Assembly: GCF_040812015.1 (NCBI RefSeq)
Contig: NZ_JBFNXJ010000012.1
Location: forward strand, 105,880-169,879
Length of the DNA stretch: 64,000 bases
Source of the DNA: Chitinivorax sp. PXF-14
GTDB lineage: Bacteria; Pseudomonadota; Gammaproteobacteria; Burkholderiales; SCOH01
Direction of reading: 5' to 3'
Within the stretch, counting starts at the first letter, position 1, and every line of letters begins with the position of its first letter. The position numbers were made by a program, and so were the translations under genes. This document shows, piece after piece, positions 20,041-29,514 of this stretch. The notes under the pieces are model-generated. The model was not told the origin of the DNA, did not search any database, and saw only the letters and a program-made list of their open reading frames with translations.

Positions 20041-20382
20041 ATGAACGACGAACTTCGGATTGAAGACCTCCAGCTCGGCGACGGCAAGGAAGCCGTCAAG
20101 GGCGCCCTGATCACCACGCAGTACACCGGCTGGCTCGAAGACGGCACCCGCTTCGATTCCTCCTACGACCGCGGCAAGCCTTTCCAGTGCGTGATCGGCA
20201 CCGGCCGCGTGATCAAGGGCTGGGATCAGGGGCTGATGGGGATGAAGGTGGGCGGCAAGCGCAAGCTGTTCGTGCCCGCGCACCTGGCCTATGGCGAGCG
20301 CCAGGTCGGCGCCCATATCCAGCCCAATTCGAACCTGATCTTCGAGATCGAGCTGCTCGAAGTGCTGACGCGGGATGACTGA
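20041..20382 (+). CDS. FKBP-type peptidyl-prolyl cis-trans isomerase
   Basis: Catalyses cis-trans isomerisation of prolyl bonds and may act as a cytoplasmic chaperone. The 113-residue single FKBP domain is complete, with TTQYTGWLEDGTRFDSSYDRG, the active-site VIKGWDQGLMGMKVGGKRK and YGERQVG...IPNS-type flap, here AHIQPNSNLIFEIELLEV. There is no signal peptide, so it is cytoplasmic. It stands alone with 105 bp upstream after the membrane-protein gene. Confidence 0.93.
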   Translation: MNDELRIEDLQLGDGKEAVKGALITTQYTGWLEDGTRFDSSYDRGKPFQCVIGTGRVIKGWDQGLMGMKVGGKRKLFVPAHLAYGERQVGAHIQPNSNLIFEIELLEVLTRDD

Positions 20383-20638
20383 GGCGCCCTTCCCTGCGCA
20401 CCAGGGACGGCCGACGGCAGCGCCGCGCCCATGGCCGGCGCCAGGGCATTCGCGTGGCGGCAAGTAGTGGCGCCGCCCCGGCTTCCCTGCCAGCATGGCT
20501 GCGCGATCTTCATTCGAAGACAGCCGTAAGCGTTTACGTCAATCAACGCGCGACTTCCACCGGCTCTTGTCGGGGTTGTATTTCTCCGTCGCCCGCGGCG
20601 GAGAAGGCGCCTTGCCTGGCCGGCTTAATGGAGCTGTC

Positions 20639-20905
20639 ATGAGCCCTTCGACATCGCAATCCTTATTTGCCACCCGCAAACTGCCGGCACGCTACGCCGG
20701 CATCGTCATGCCCTTCCTGCTGTCGCTGCTGATGACCTGCATCGTCTCACTCATCAGCACGTTCAAGAGCATAGGCTGGGGCGTCCATTTCCTGCAGGTA
20801 TGGCCTGGCGCCTGGGCGCTGTCGTGACTCATCGCGTTCCCGGTGCTGTTGCTGGTGTTGCCGGTAGTGCGCAGGTTGACCGCCCTGCTGGTACGGTCGG
20901 CCTGA
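20639..20905 (+). pseudogene. DUF2798 membrane protein gene interrupted by in-frame TGA
   Basis: Reading from ATG 20639 (GGAG 6 bp upstream) gives MSPSTSQ, then a first DUF2798-like helix (RYAGIVMPFLLSLLMTCIV) and WPGAWALS before a TGA stop at 20825-20827. The same frame continues with LIAFPVLLLVLPVVRRL, the expected second DUF2798 helix, and ends at TGA 20903-20905. DUF2798 proteins usually have a Trp at this place, so a single TGG-to-TGA change would explain it. The product is either a truncated 62-residue protein, a pseudogene, or made by readthrough. Confidence 0.7.
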
Positions 20906-20977
20906 GCGCCGGATCAGGTACGCCCCCGGTGCAGCTGCATGACGGAGCCGTATCGGCAACATTGAACCCCGCCGAAA

Positions 20978-20996
20978 ATCAGACGTAACGTCTGAT
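20978..20996. promoter_or_regulatory. Operator-like palindrome, copy 1
   Basis: ATCAGACGTAACGTCTGAT: a perfect 9-bp inverted repeat around a single A. The length and symmetry fit a dimeric helix-turn-helix repressor of the TetR or GntR kind. The same outer arms occur in copy 2, 313 bp away. Confidence 0.6.
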
Positions 20997-21224
20997 AATC
21001 CGTATGCCGCCCCCGCTCGATCTGCATGGGTTGGGCGGCTATTCCTTTGCCGGCAGGGTCGCTGCCGGTCACTTTCTCCCCTTTCCCCTCTCCCACGCTT
21101 GCACCTGACTTTGCCGCTTTTCCGCGCCTGACGGGCCATTTTGCCATTCATATAGTGTCACGCTCCATACCGGCAATCACTGAAGACCAGCCTCTGAACA
21201 AGACCCCGCCACAATCAAAGTTCG

Positions 21225-21235
21225 GACATTATGTC
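21225..21235. promoter_or_regulatory. Operator-like palindrome, core copy
   Basis: GACATTATGTC: a perfect 5-bp inverted repeat around T, matching the core of the other two copies; the outer ATCA/TGAT arms are not conserved here. Confidence 0.4.
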
Positions 21236-21290
21236 TTTTTCAGAAGAAAATCTAGAGAAGCAGATTGAATACACTTGTGCATTCGACATT

Positions 21291-21309
21291 ATCAGACATA
21301 ATATCTGAT
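21291..21309. promoter_or_regulatory. Operator-like palindrome, copy 2
   Basis: ATCAGACATAATATCTGAT: the same 19-bp frame as copy 1, identical at the outer seven and six bases, with one mismatch in the symmetry. Confidence 0.55.
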
Positions 21310-21354
21310 GAATCTTGCGGGCTTTTATGGAAACGCACGCAAAATCCAGCATAA

Positions 21355-21371
21355 ATAGACGTTTTGTCTAT
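21355..21371. promoter_or_regulatory. Inverted repeat related to the upstream palindromes
   Basis: ATAGACGTTTTGTCTAT: 6-bp arms ATAGAC/GTCTAT around GTTTT, about 190 bp before leuA. It shares AGAC/GTCT with the other copies but has a different spacing, so it may bind another regulator. Confidence 0.4.
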
Positions 21372-21560
21372 CGTGCTTCGCCAGGGTAGGCGTAGGCAAG
21401 CTGGCATTCGACTTCGACGACATCACCGGGCAGGCCAAAGCGCTGAACCGCCACCTCCCCGAGCACCTGGTACCGCGTGCCGCCATCGACCAATAGCACA
21501 GGCGGCTCCGACTGAGCCCCCCCCCAACCCTCCATCCATTTCAACCGACAAGGAAGCACC

Positions 21561-23252
21561 ATGCTCACGCACCCAGCCCGCAAATACCGCGCCTTCACCC
21601 CGATAGCCTTGCCTGACCGCACCTGGCCCAGCCAGGCGATCAGCCATCCACCGATCTGGATGAGCACCGATCTGCGCGACGGCAACCAGGCGCTGATCGA
21701 GCCGATGTCGGTGGCGCGCAAGCTGCGCATGTTCGAGCTCTTGGTGGCGGCCGGCTTCAAGGAGATCGAGGTGGCCTTCCCGTCTGCGTCGCAGACCGAT
21801 TTCGACTTCGTGCGGCAGTTGATCGATAACGGGCTGATCCCGCCCGACGTGACCATCGAAGTGCTGACGCAAGCGCGCGAGGACCTGATCCGCCGCACGC
21901 TCGATTCGCTGCGTGGCGTGCACCGCGCCATCGTGCACCTGTACAACCCGATCGCGCCGTCGTTTCGCCGCATCGTGTTCGACAGCGACCGCGACGGTGT
22001 GAAACGGATCGCGCTGCAGGGCACGCGCCTGATCAGGCAGATTACCGCGACAATGCCGGAGACCGAGTGGGTGTTCCAGTATTCGCCCGAGACCTTCTCG
22101 GCGACCGAGATCGACTTCGCGCTCGAGGTGTGCGACGAGGTCAGCGCGGCATGGGCGCCGACGCCCGAGCGCAAGATGATCATCAACCTGCCGGCCACGG
22201 TGGAGATGTCCACGCCGAACACCTATGCCGACCAGATCGAGTGGATGCACCGCCACCTCGCGCGGCGCGACAGCATCATCCTCAGCGTGCACCCGCACAA
22301 CGACCGCGGCACCGCCGTGGCCGCGGCCGAACTGGCGGTGATGGCGGGTGCCGAGCGCGTCGAGGGCTGCCTGTTCGGCAATGGCGAGCGCACCGGCAAC
22401 GTCGATCTGGTGACGCTGGCGTTGAACCTGTATTCGCAGGGCGTGCACCCCGGCCTCGATTTCTCCGACATCGATCAGGTGCGCGAGGTGGTCGAATGCT
22501 GCAACCAGCTGCCGGTGCACCCGCGCCACCCCTATGCCGGCGATCTCGTCTACACGGCCTTCTCCGGCTCGCACCAGGACGCGATCAAGAAGGGCTTCGC
22601 CAAGCAGCGACCGGACGCCTGCTGGGAGGTGCCCTACCTGCCGATCGACCCGGCCGACGTGAGCCGCAGCTACGATGCGGTGATCCGCGTCAACAGCCAG
22701 TCCGGCAAGGGCGGGGTGAGCTTCCTGTTGCAGCAGGAATACGGCCTCGACCTGCCGCGCCGGCTGCAGATCGAGTTCAGCCGCGCGATTCAGCGCGAGA
22801 CCGATGCCCAGGGCAAGGAGATGACGGCCGAGGGCATCTACCGCCTGTTCCGCCACGAGTATCTCGACGGCGCCGCGCCCTATGCCTACCTCGGCCACCG
22901 CATGGAGGACCAGGCCGGAACAGGCGCGCAGCAGGTGCGGCTGGCGGCGACAATCCGGCGTGACGGCGTCGAGCAGCAGCTCAGCGGGCACGGCAACGGG
23001 CCGATCGACGCCTTCGTGGCGAGCCTCGGCCTGCCGCTGGCGGTGGTCGACTACCATGAGCATGCGGTCGATGCCGGCGCGGGCGCCGACGCGGTGTGCT
23101 ATATCGAGATGCGTGTGGCGCAGGGCGGCGTGGTGTTCGGCGTCGGCATCGACGGCAATATCGTGGCGGCGGCCCTGAAGGCCATCCTGAGCGGCCTGAA
23201 CCGGCACCTGCAGGCACAGGCGGCAACCCAGCCGCAGCTCGCGGCAGTCTGA
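21561..23252 (+). CDS. leuA: 2-isopropylmalate synthase
   Basis: Catalyses the first committed step of leucine synthesis, condensing acetyl-CoA with 2-oxoisovalerate. The 563-residue product is of the long type found in Pseudomonas and other proteobacteria. The TIM-barrel domain has [11 protein letters not shown], the metal-binding [10 protein letters not shown] (H-x-H) and [12 protein letters not shown]. The C-terminal LeuA allosteric domain, for leucine feedback, is present (about 430-555). AAGGAAG lies 7 bp upstream of the ATG. It stands alone, not with leuBCD, and follows a 655-bp region with palindromes that may regulate it. Confidence 0.95.
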   Translation: MLTHPARKYRAFTPIALPDRTWPSQAISHPPIWMSTDLRDGNQALIEPMSVARKLRMFELLVAAGFKEIEVAFPSASQTDFDFVRQLIDNGLIPPDVTIEVLTQAREDLIRRTLDSLRGVHRAIVHLYNPIAPSFRRIVFDSDRDGVKRIALQGTRLIRQITATMPETEWVFQYSPETFSATEIDFALEVCDEVSAAWAPTPERKMIINLPATVEMSTPNTYADQIEWMHRHLARRDSIILSVHPHNDRGTAVAAAELAVMAGAERVEGCLFGNGERTGNVDLVTLALNLYSQGVHPGLDFSDIDQVREVVECCNQLPVHPRHPYAGDLVYTAFSGSHQDAIKKGFAKQRPDACWEVPYLPIDPADVSRSYDAVIRVNSQSGKGGVSFLLQQEYGLDLPRRLQIEFSRAIQRETDAQGKEMTAEGIYRLFRHEYLDGAAPYAYLGHRMEDQAGTGAQQVRLAATIRRDGVEQQLSGHGNGPIDAFVASLGLPLAVVDYHEHAVDAGAGADAVCYIEMRVAQGGVVFGVGIDGNIVAAALKAILSGLNRHLQAQAATQPQLAAV

Positions 23253-23711
23253 GCGCCGGCCCAGTGCTTGCTGCATGGGCTTGATTCTGGCTCATGCGCG
23301 GCTCATGGCATCACGCAGGGCGGTTCCGGGCGCAGCCGGGTTGCGCGTTCAACGCCGCCAGCCCGGCTGCCCCCGTTCGCGCGTCAGACACCCGCTGGCG
23401 GCCCGTCACGGCTGCGTCGATTGCCAGCCCTGGCGCAGCTTTGCCGTGGCATTGTGCGGGAGATGTCTATAAATAAGCATGCCTGGCCGCTGCCGACGGG
23501 AGATTCCCGCCCCGCTTCCCTGCCCTGTCACGCGCGAGTCGCCAGGCGCCGCCCCAGAACGAGAACAACGGACCCGAGGAATCGTGAGGCTCGCCACCGC
23601 CGCCTGCCCTGTACCGCCGCCCCCACGCCAGGGCCATCGCAGCGCTGCTGAGCCGGCGCTCGCCGCGGGCCACGCCACGGCCGGGCCAGGGCCAGGGGCC
23701 AGGGGCCGCGC
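23253..23711. other. 459-bp intergenic region, no gene seen
   Basis: High-GC sequence between leuA and the hybrid kinase gene. Short frames in it have no family likeness. A TCTATAAAT stretch at 23466-23474 resembles a -10 element, but no -35 is found at 17 bp. No terminator with a T-tract follows leuA. Confidence 0.5.
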
Positions 23712-26700
23712 GTGAACGCGATGATCGCAGCGATCCACTGGATCGAGTCCGTCTTCCGCGCCATTCCGCTGCCGGTGCTGGAGGTATGGGGCCGTTTCAG
23801 CTATGTGATCGGGCTGATCGTCGCCGTCTTCGCGTTTGCCGGTTTCACCTTCCGTCCCGGCAACGGCTGGGGGCTGGCCAGGGCGCGCCAGACATGGGAT
23901 GCGCGCGCGCTGTGGAGCGCCACGCTGACCTTCGTGCTGATCCCGCTGGCAGGCTGGATCGGCGCCAGCATCGTACTGGTGGAAGGCGCGCAGACCTTCG
24001 AGTCGCTGAAGGACCTGGTGGTCTGCGTGTGCCTGCTGCTGTTCGGCTACCCCGCGCTGCTGGCGGCGCCGCCGGCCTATATGCTGTCGGACATGATCGA
24101 GGGCGTGCCGCCGGATTTCATCCACAACTGGTTTTTCGGCTACTTCACCTCGCGCGCCTTCTTCTGGTTGCTGTACCAGTTCATCGGCAAGAACCCGGAC
24201 TTCCGCCGCCTGCATACCTGGCTCTGGTATCTCGTGTTCGTCGCCATCGAGATGATGCTCGATCCGCAGCAATGGGGTTATATCTGCTCCGAGAAATTCA
24301 CCACCGAGATTTCCTACCGCGCCATCACGCCGGCGCTGTTCTTTACCCTCGCCATCACCTGGGCACTGGTACCGCTCGTCATGCTGGGCGCGCTGCCGCT
24401 GACCAGAAAGCTCAGCCTGTTCTGGGCCGACATCCCGCACCATGCGAGCGAATGGAAGCTCGGCCACCACCGCCTGTTGTGGAGCAGCGGCGACGGCCAG
24501 ACACCGGCCCAGGGCACGGCGGCCAAGGGCGGCCTGCCGGTGCGCATCATGCTGGCGGCCCCCTTCATGCTGCTGATGCTGGCAGTGGTGGGCGCGACGG
24601 CCTACCTGACGCTGAAAAGTGCCGAGCACAGCTCGGAGAAGCTGGCCAGCCGCCTGCACCATGAGGTCGCCGACAACATCAACCTGCAGCTCGATGATTT
24701 TCTCGAAGAGCACGCCGGCGGCAGCGGCGACCAGAACATCGCCGGCATCCGCAGCCTGCTGCACGACCTGGAGCTGGCCCGCCACGGCCATGCCTTCATC
24801 CTCGACGCCGCGGGCAAGCTGATCGCCTCGTCACGCGAGCCGGCCGTCGCCGTGCCCCAGTCGCGCCAGGCGCGGGACAGCGCCGACCCGGTGGTGGTGG
24901 CGGTGTATCACGCGCTGAGGGCGCGCATCGGCAGCCAGGGCCAGTTGCAGCGGGAGCTGCAGTTCCGCATGGACGTAGTCACCGCCAAGCCGCTGGCGCG
25001 CGAGACCTGGCTGGTGCAGGCCACGCCATACGAGGACAAGGACAGGCACCACACCGACTGGATGCTGATCACCGCCATCCCCGCCTCCTATTACCTGGAG
25101 GGCGTGTTCCAAGGCAACAGCCGGGCGGCGATGATGATCGCCTTTGCCCTCGCCATCGCGGTGAGCGTCGCCGGGCTGCTGTCCACGCTGGTCACCGGCC
25201 CGCTGCGCCGCCTCTCGCGCGCCAGCCACGCACTGGCCATGGGCGACCTGTCGCAGCGCGCCAGCGGCAGCCGCATCGAGGAGCTGGATGCGCTGGCCCA
25301 GGCCTTCAACGAGATGGCGAAACGGCTGCAGGGCTCGTTCGACGAGATGATCGGCGAGGTCAATATGCGCAAGCAGCGCGAGGCCGAGCTGCGGCAAAGC
25401 GACGAGCGGGCCCGCTCCAGCGAGGAGCGCCTGCAGCTGGCCACGCGGGCGGCGCAGATGGGCATCTGGGACTGGGACGTGGCGCGCAACCAGCTGATGT
25501 GGGACGACTCGATGCGCAAGCTGTACGGTGTCGGCGACGATGGCTTCAGCGGCACCTTCGAGGCCTGGTCGAACAGCCTGCTGCCCGAGGACCGCGTGCA
25601 GGCACTGGCCGACAGCGCGGCCGCGCTGGCGGGCGAGCGCGAATACGACACCGAGTTCAGGATTCGCTGGCAGGACGGCTCGATCCACCACATCAGGGCG
25701 ATCGCGCAGACCATCCGCGACGCAGAGGGCAAGGCCATGCGCATGGTCGGCGTCAACTACGACATCACCGCGGCCAAGCTGGCCGAGCAGGAGCTGATCC
25801 AGCACCGCAGGCACCTCGAGGAGCTGGTCGGCGAGCGCACCGCCGCGCTGTCGGTCGCGGTCGACCGCGCACAGGCATCGAGCCGCGCCAAGAGTGCCTT
25901 CCTGGCCAATATGAGCCACGAGCTGCGCACGCCGATGAACGCGATCCTGGGCTTCTCCGGCCTGCTGCAGCGGGACGACGACATCAGCGACGCACAGCGC
26001 GAGAAGCTGGCCATCATCAACAAGAGCGGCGAACACCTGCTGACGCTGATCAACAACGTGCTCGACATGTCGAAGATCGAATCGGGCCGCGTGGAGCTGC
26101 GTATCGAGCCCTTCGACCTGGCGGGCCTGGTGCGCGACGTCACCGACATGCTGAGCGCGCAGGCGCAGGAGAAAGGGTTGCGCCTGTCGCTCGAACTCGC
26201 GCCCGGCGTGCCGCACACCGTGCGCGGCGACGAGGGCAAACTGCGGCAGATCATCGTCAACCTGCTCGGCAACGCGCTGCGCCACACGCACGAGGGCGGC
26301 ATCATCCTGCGGCTCGCCACCCGGCCCACCGGCGCCGACATCCGCCTGCTTATCGACGTGGAGGATAGCGGCATGGGCATCCGCGCCGACGACCTCGCCC
26401 ACATCTTCGAGCCCTTCGTGCAAGGCGGGCGCCAGGCGTCACGCAGTGGCTCGGGCCTGGGGCTCGCCATCAGCCAGGAGTTCGCGCACATGATGAACGG
26501 GCAGATCAGCGCGACGAGCTCGCCCGGCCTGGGCTCGACCTTCCATGTCGAGGTCGATGTCGGCCAGGCGGAAGCGGCGCCACTGCCGCCGCCGGCCGAC
26601 GACCCGCGCGAGGTGGTGCGCCTGGCGCCGGGGCAGCCGCCATGGCGCGTGCTGGTGGTCGAGGATCAGGCGGACAACCGGCTGCTGCTCGAAACGCTGC

Positions 26701-27269
26701 TGTCCCGGGCCGGCTTCGAGGTGCGCACGGCCGGCAACGGCGCCGAGGCCATCGACGTGTTCCTGCAGTGGCACCCGCAGCTGATCTGGATGGACCAGCG
26801 CATGCCGGTGCTCGATGGCCTCGAAGCCACGCGGCAGATCCGCCGGCTGCCGGGCGGCGAGGCCGTCAGGATCGTTGCCGTCACCGCCTCGGCCTTCATC
26901 GAGCAGCGCGACGAGATACTCGCTGCCGGCACCGACGATTTCATCAGCAAGCCCTACCATGCGCGCGACATCCATGACTGCCTGGCGCGGCTCCTCGGCG
27001 TGCGCTACGAGTACCGCGAGGCATCAACGGCCGCCTCGCCGCCGGCGGGCTCGCTCGCCGAGCCGCTGGCAGCGCTGTCGCCCGCCCGGCGCCAGTCGCT
27101 CGAAAACGCGCTGGTCGCGCTCGACGCGGACGAAATCGGGTACGCCATCGCCGACATCGCGCAGACGGCGCCGGCACTGGGCAGCCTGCTCGCCTACCAC
27201 GCCAACAAACTCGACTACGCGGCCATCCTCGATGCGCTGCAATCTCTGCAGACAGGGGCGCCATCATGA
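23712..27269 (+). CDS. Membrane hybrid histidine kinase (HAMP-PAS-HisKA-HATPase-REC)
   Basis: A 1185-residue sensor. The N-terminal 250 residues have several membrane helices (VIGLIVAVFAFAGFTF; LVVCVCLLLFGYPALLAAPP). One more helix near 280-305 leads to an extracytoplasmic sensor domain and a helix near 470, followed by HAMP (LSRASHALAMGDLSQRASG). Then come PAS, HisKA with the phospho-acceptor His in NMSHELRTPMNA (about residue 736), HATPase (DSGMGIRADDLAHIFEPF; GSGLGLAIS) and a receiver with Asp in WMDQRMPVLDG (about 1027). The C-terminal 80 residues are helical and lack a clear HPt motif. The start is GTG 23712 or ATG 23721. Its stop overlaps the next gene by 4 bp, so the two are coupled. 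Confidence 0.92.
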   Translation: MNAMIAAIHWIESVFRAIPLPVLEVWGRFSYVIGLIVAVFAFAGFTFRPGNGWGLARARQTWDARALWSATLTFVLIPLAGWIGASIVLVEGAQTFESLKDLVVCVCLLLFGYPALLAAPPAYMLSDMIEGVPPDFIHNWFFGYFTSRAFFWLLYQFIGKNPDFRRLHTWLWYLVFVAIEMMLDPQQWGYICSEKFTTEISYRAITPALFFTLAITWALVPLVMLGALPLTRKLSLFWADIPHHASEWKLGHHRLLWSSGDGQTPAQGTAAKGGLPVRIMLAAPFMLLMLAVVGATAYLTLKSAEHSSEKLASRLHHEVADNINLQLDDFLEEHAGGSGDQNIAGIRSLLHDLELARHGHAFILDAAGKLIASSREPAVAVPQSRQARDSADPVVVAVYHALRARIGSQGQLQRELQFRMDVVTAKPLARETWLVQATPYEDKDRHHTDWMLITAIPASYYLEGVFQGNSRAAMMIAFALAIAVSVAGLLSTLVTGPLRRLSRASHALAMGDLSQRASGSRIEELDALAQAFNEMAKRLQGSFDEMIGEVNMRKQREAELRQSDERARSSEERLQLATRAAQMGIWDWDVARNQLMWDDSMRKLYGVGDDGFSGTFEAWSNSLLPEDRVQALADSAAALAGEREYDTEFRIRWQDGSIHHIRAIAQTIRDAEGKAMRMVGVNYDITAAKLAEQELIQHRRHLEELVGERTAALSVAVDRAQASSRAKSAFLANMSHELRTPMNAILGFSGLLQRDDDISDAQREKLAIINKSGEHLLTLINNVLDMSKIESGRVELRIEPFDLAGLVRDVTDMLSAQAQEKGLRLSLELAPGVPHTVRGDEGKLRQIIVNLLGNALRHTHEGGIILRLATRPTGADIRLLIDVEDSGMGIRADDLAHIFEPFVQGGRQASRSGSGLGLAISQEFAHMMNGQISATSSPGLGSTFHVEVDVGQAEAAPLPPPADDPREVVRLAPGQPPWRVLVVEDQADNRLLLETLLSRAGFEVRTAGNGAEAIDVFLQWHPQLIWMDQRMPVLDGLEATRQIRRLPGGEAVRIVAVTASAFIEQRDEILAAGTDDFISKPYHARDIHDCLARLLGVRYEYREASTAASPPAGSLAEPLAALSPARRQSLENALVALDADEIGYAIADIAQTAPALGSLLAYHANKLDYAAILDALQSLQTGAPS

Positions 27270-29404
27270 GCGAGCACGGCATCATCCTGATCGTCGACGA
27301 TACGCTGGCCTCGCTCAAACTGCTCGCCGACACGCTGAAGGCGGAAGGCTACACCGTGCGCGCCGCGCAGAGCGGCGAGCTGGCGCTGCGCGCGGCCGCG
27401 CTCAACCCTCCCGAGTTGATCCTGCTCGACATCCGCATGCCCGGCATCGATGGCTACGAGACCTGTCGCCGGCTCAAGGCTGACCCGACAACCCGCGACA
27501 TCCCGGTGATCTTCCTGAGCGCCGGCGGCGCATCCGAGGACAAGGTGCAGGGTTTCGCGCTAGGCGCGGTCGATTACATCACCAAGCCGTTCCAGCACGA
27601 AGAGCTGTTTGCCCGCGTGCGCACCCATCTGCTGCTGCACCGGCTGAGCAGCCGGCTCGAGGCCGAGATCGAGGCGCGGACGCGCGAGCTCGGCGCCAGC
27701 GAGGCAAGGCTGCGCACGATGATCGAGCGCGCGCCGGAGGCAATTCTCCTGTTCGATGTCGACCAGGACTGCATCGTGCAGGTCAACAGCAAGGTGGAGC
27801 AGCTCAGCGGCCTGCCGCGGGCGGCGCTGCTCGGCCACTCGCCTGCCGTCATGTATGCGCCAGAGCAGCCAGGCCAGCGCTCGCTCGGGGAGACCATAGA
27901 GGAACACGTCCAGCGCGCGCTGGCGGGTGAGGAGGTGGTGTTCGAGCGCCTGGTCCGCACGCCCGGCGGCGCCGACATCCCCGTCGAGGTCCGCCTGGTG
28001 GCGATGCCACCCGACGACCGGCGGCTGTTGCGCGCCAGCTTGATCAACATCTCCGAGCGCAAGGCTGCCGCCGCGCAACTCGACTATCTGGCTCACTACG
28101 ACACGCTGACCGGGCTGCCGAACCAGATCAGCCTGCGCAAGCAGCTCGCCCAGGTGACCGAGGACAGCACGGCGGGCGCACAGCGCCACGCAGTGATGAT
28201 GATCGACCTCGACAACTTCAGGTACATCAACGATATCCGCGGCCATCATTACGGCGATCTGTTGCTGATCCAGGTCGCCAACCGGCTGAAGGAGCTGGCG
28301 CGGGGCCGCGGCTTCGTCACGCGGCAGAGCGGCGACGAATTCGTCGCGGTGTTCACCCAGCTCGATCAGCAGGCCGACATTGCCGCCCTGGCGGAGGAAA
28401 TCCTGCGCAGCCTGACGGTGCCCTACCTGATCCACGGCCTGGAGGTCGCCTGCACCGCCAGCATCGGCATCTGCGTCTATCCCGACGATGCAGCCGACCA
28501 TACCGAGTTGATCCAGCACTGCGACCTGGCGCTCGATCATGCCAAGTCCATCGGCAAGGGGCGCTACCAGTTTCACGATGCGGGCATGGATGCCGCGCTA
28601 CTCCAGCGCCTGACGCTGGAATCCGAACTGCGTACCGCGCTCGAACACGAGCAGCTGGTGCTGCATTACCAGCCGAAGGTCGAGCTGGCATCCGGCCGCG
28701 TGGTCGGCCTGGAGGCGTTGATCCGCTGGCAACACCCGCAAAAGGGCATGGTGCCGCCGGCGAGCTTCATCCCGGTGGCAGAACAGACCGGGCTGATCCC
28801 GCAGATCGACCGCTGGGTGCTGCGCCGCGCCTGCCACCAGCTCAAGGCCTGGCAGCAGGCGGGTATGGAGGCGGTCAGCGTGTCGGTCAACATCAGCGCC
28901 TCGCACTTCGAGGACGACAACCTGATCCAGTACATCCAGTCGCTGCTGGCGGCCACCGGCCTGCCCGCCTCGCGGCTCGACCTCGAGATCACCGAATCGA
29001 GTGCGATGTCGTCGCCCGACAAGGCCATCGCGCTGATGCGCAAGCTGGTCCAGCTCGGCGTCACCATCTCGATCGACGATTTCGGTACCGGCTACTCGTC
29101 GCTGTCCTATCTCAAGCAGTTTCCGATCCACACGCTGAAGATCGACCGCTCCTTCGTCACGGACGTCTGCCACGACAGCAACGATGCCGTGCTGTGCGAG
29201 ATCATCATCTACCTGGCCCACCGCATGGGCCTGAACGTCGTCGCCGAAGGCGTGGAAACCGTCGAGCAGCTGCGCTATCTGAGCAGCATCGCCTGCAACA
29301 CGGTGCAGGGTTATCTGTTCAGCAAGCCCCTGCCGGCGGACCAGGTGCAGGCCTTCGTCACCAGTCACCTGCCACGGCAATACCAGGCACCCCTTCTGCC
29401 ATGA
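27266..29404 (+). CDS. Response regulator with PAS, GGDEF and EAL domains
   Basis: A 712-residue output protein. The receiver domain has phospho-acceptor D55 in LILLDIRMP and Lys in DYITKPF. A PAS domain follows, then a GGDEF domain with the degenerate motif SGDEF (about residue 353) and no clear inhibitory site. The EAL domain is intact (EALIRW at about 482, EITES, DDFGTGYSSLSYL, KIDRSFV, VAEGVE), so cyclic di-GMP phosphodiesterase activity is likely. The GGDEF may be a GTP sensor or a weak cyclase. It overlaps the hybrid kinase gene by ATGA, which points to that kinase as its partner. Confidence 0.93.
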   Translation: MSEHGIILIVDDTLASLKLLADTLKAEGYTVRAAQSGELALRAAALNPPELILLDIRMPGIDGYETCRRLKADPTTRDIPVIFLSAGGASEDKVQGFALGAVDYITKPFQHEELFARVRTHLLLHRLSSRLEAEIEARTRELGASEARLRTMIERAPEAILLFDVDQDCIVQVNSKVEQLSGLPRAALLGHSPAVMYAPEQPGQRSLGETIEEHVQRALAGEEVVFERLVRTPGGADIPVEVRLVAMPPDDRRLLRASLINISERKAAAAQLDYLAHYDTLTGLPNQISLRKQLAQVTEDSTAGAQRHAVMMIDLDNFRYINDIRGHHYGDLLLIQVANRLKELARGRGFVTRQSGDEFVAVFTQLDQQADIAALAEEILRSLTVPYLIHGLEVACTASIGICVYPDDAADHTELIQHCDLALDHAKSIGKGRYQFHDAGMDAALLQRLTLESELRTALEHEQLVLHYQPKVELASGRVVGLEALIRWQHPQKGMVPPASFIPVAEQTGLIPQIDRWVLRRACHQLKAWQQAGMEAVSVSVNISASHFEDDNLIQYIQSLLAATGLPASRLDLEITESSAMSSPDKAIALMRKLVQLGVTISIDDFGTGYSSLSYLKQFPIHTLKIDRSFVTDVCHDSNDAVLCEIIIYLAHRMGLNVVAEGVETVEQLRYLSSIACNTVQGYLFSKPLPADQVQAFVTSHLPRQYQAPLLP

Positions 29405-29514
29405 CGGCACGCCGCCAGTTTCGCGCCTGACGCGGATGCAGGCGACGCCTACCGTTTCGGTGCGCCCAGGACGACAAAGCGCAAGTCTCGTGACGGGCAG
29501 CGCGGGCCGGGCGG

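Larger units (their letters stand above)
20906..21560. other. 655-bp non-coding region upstream of leuA with repeated palindromes
   Basis: No convincing gene is seen. The second half is AT-rich compared with its surroundings. It contains three copies of a palindrome with core GAC(G/A)T-N-A(C/T)(G/A)TC (20978, 21221 and 21291) and one related inverted repeat (21355). I see no leu leader peptide rich in Leu codons and no T-box. Confidence 0.6.

Noticed and set aside
20906..21560. Leucine attenuator or leader peptide before leuA
   Set aside because: No short frame with a run of Leu codons and no terminator/antiterminator pair was found; palindromic operators are the better reading.
21423..23276. 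A 617-residue minus-strand frame opposite leuA
   Set aside because: Typical shadow of a GC-rich gene; leuA motifs on the plus strand are intact.
24831..26423. A 530-residue minus-strand frame opposite the hybrid kinase
   Set aside because: Low-complexity Val/Ala/Gln/Arg product, no domain, explained by the kinase on the other strand.
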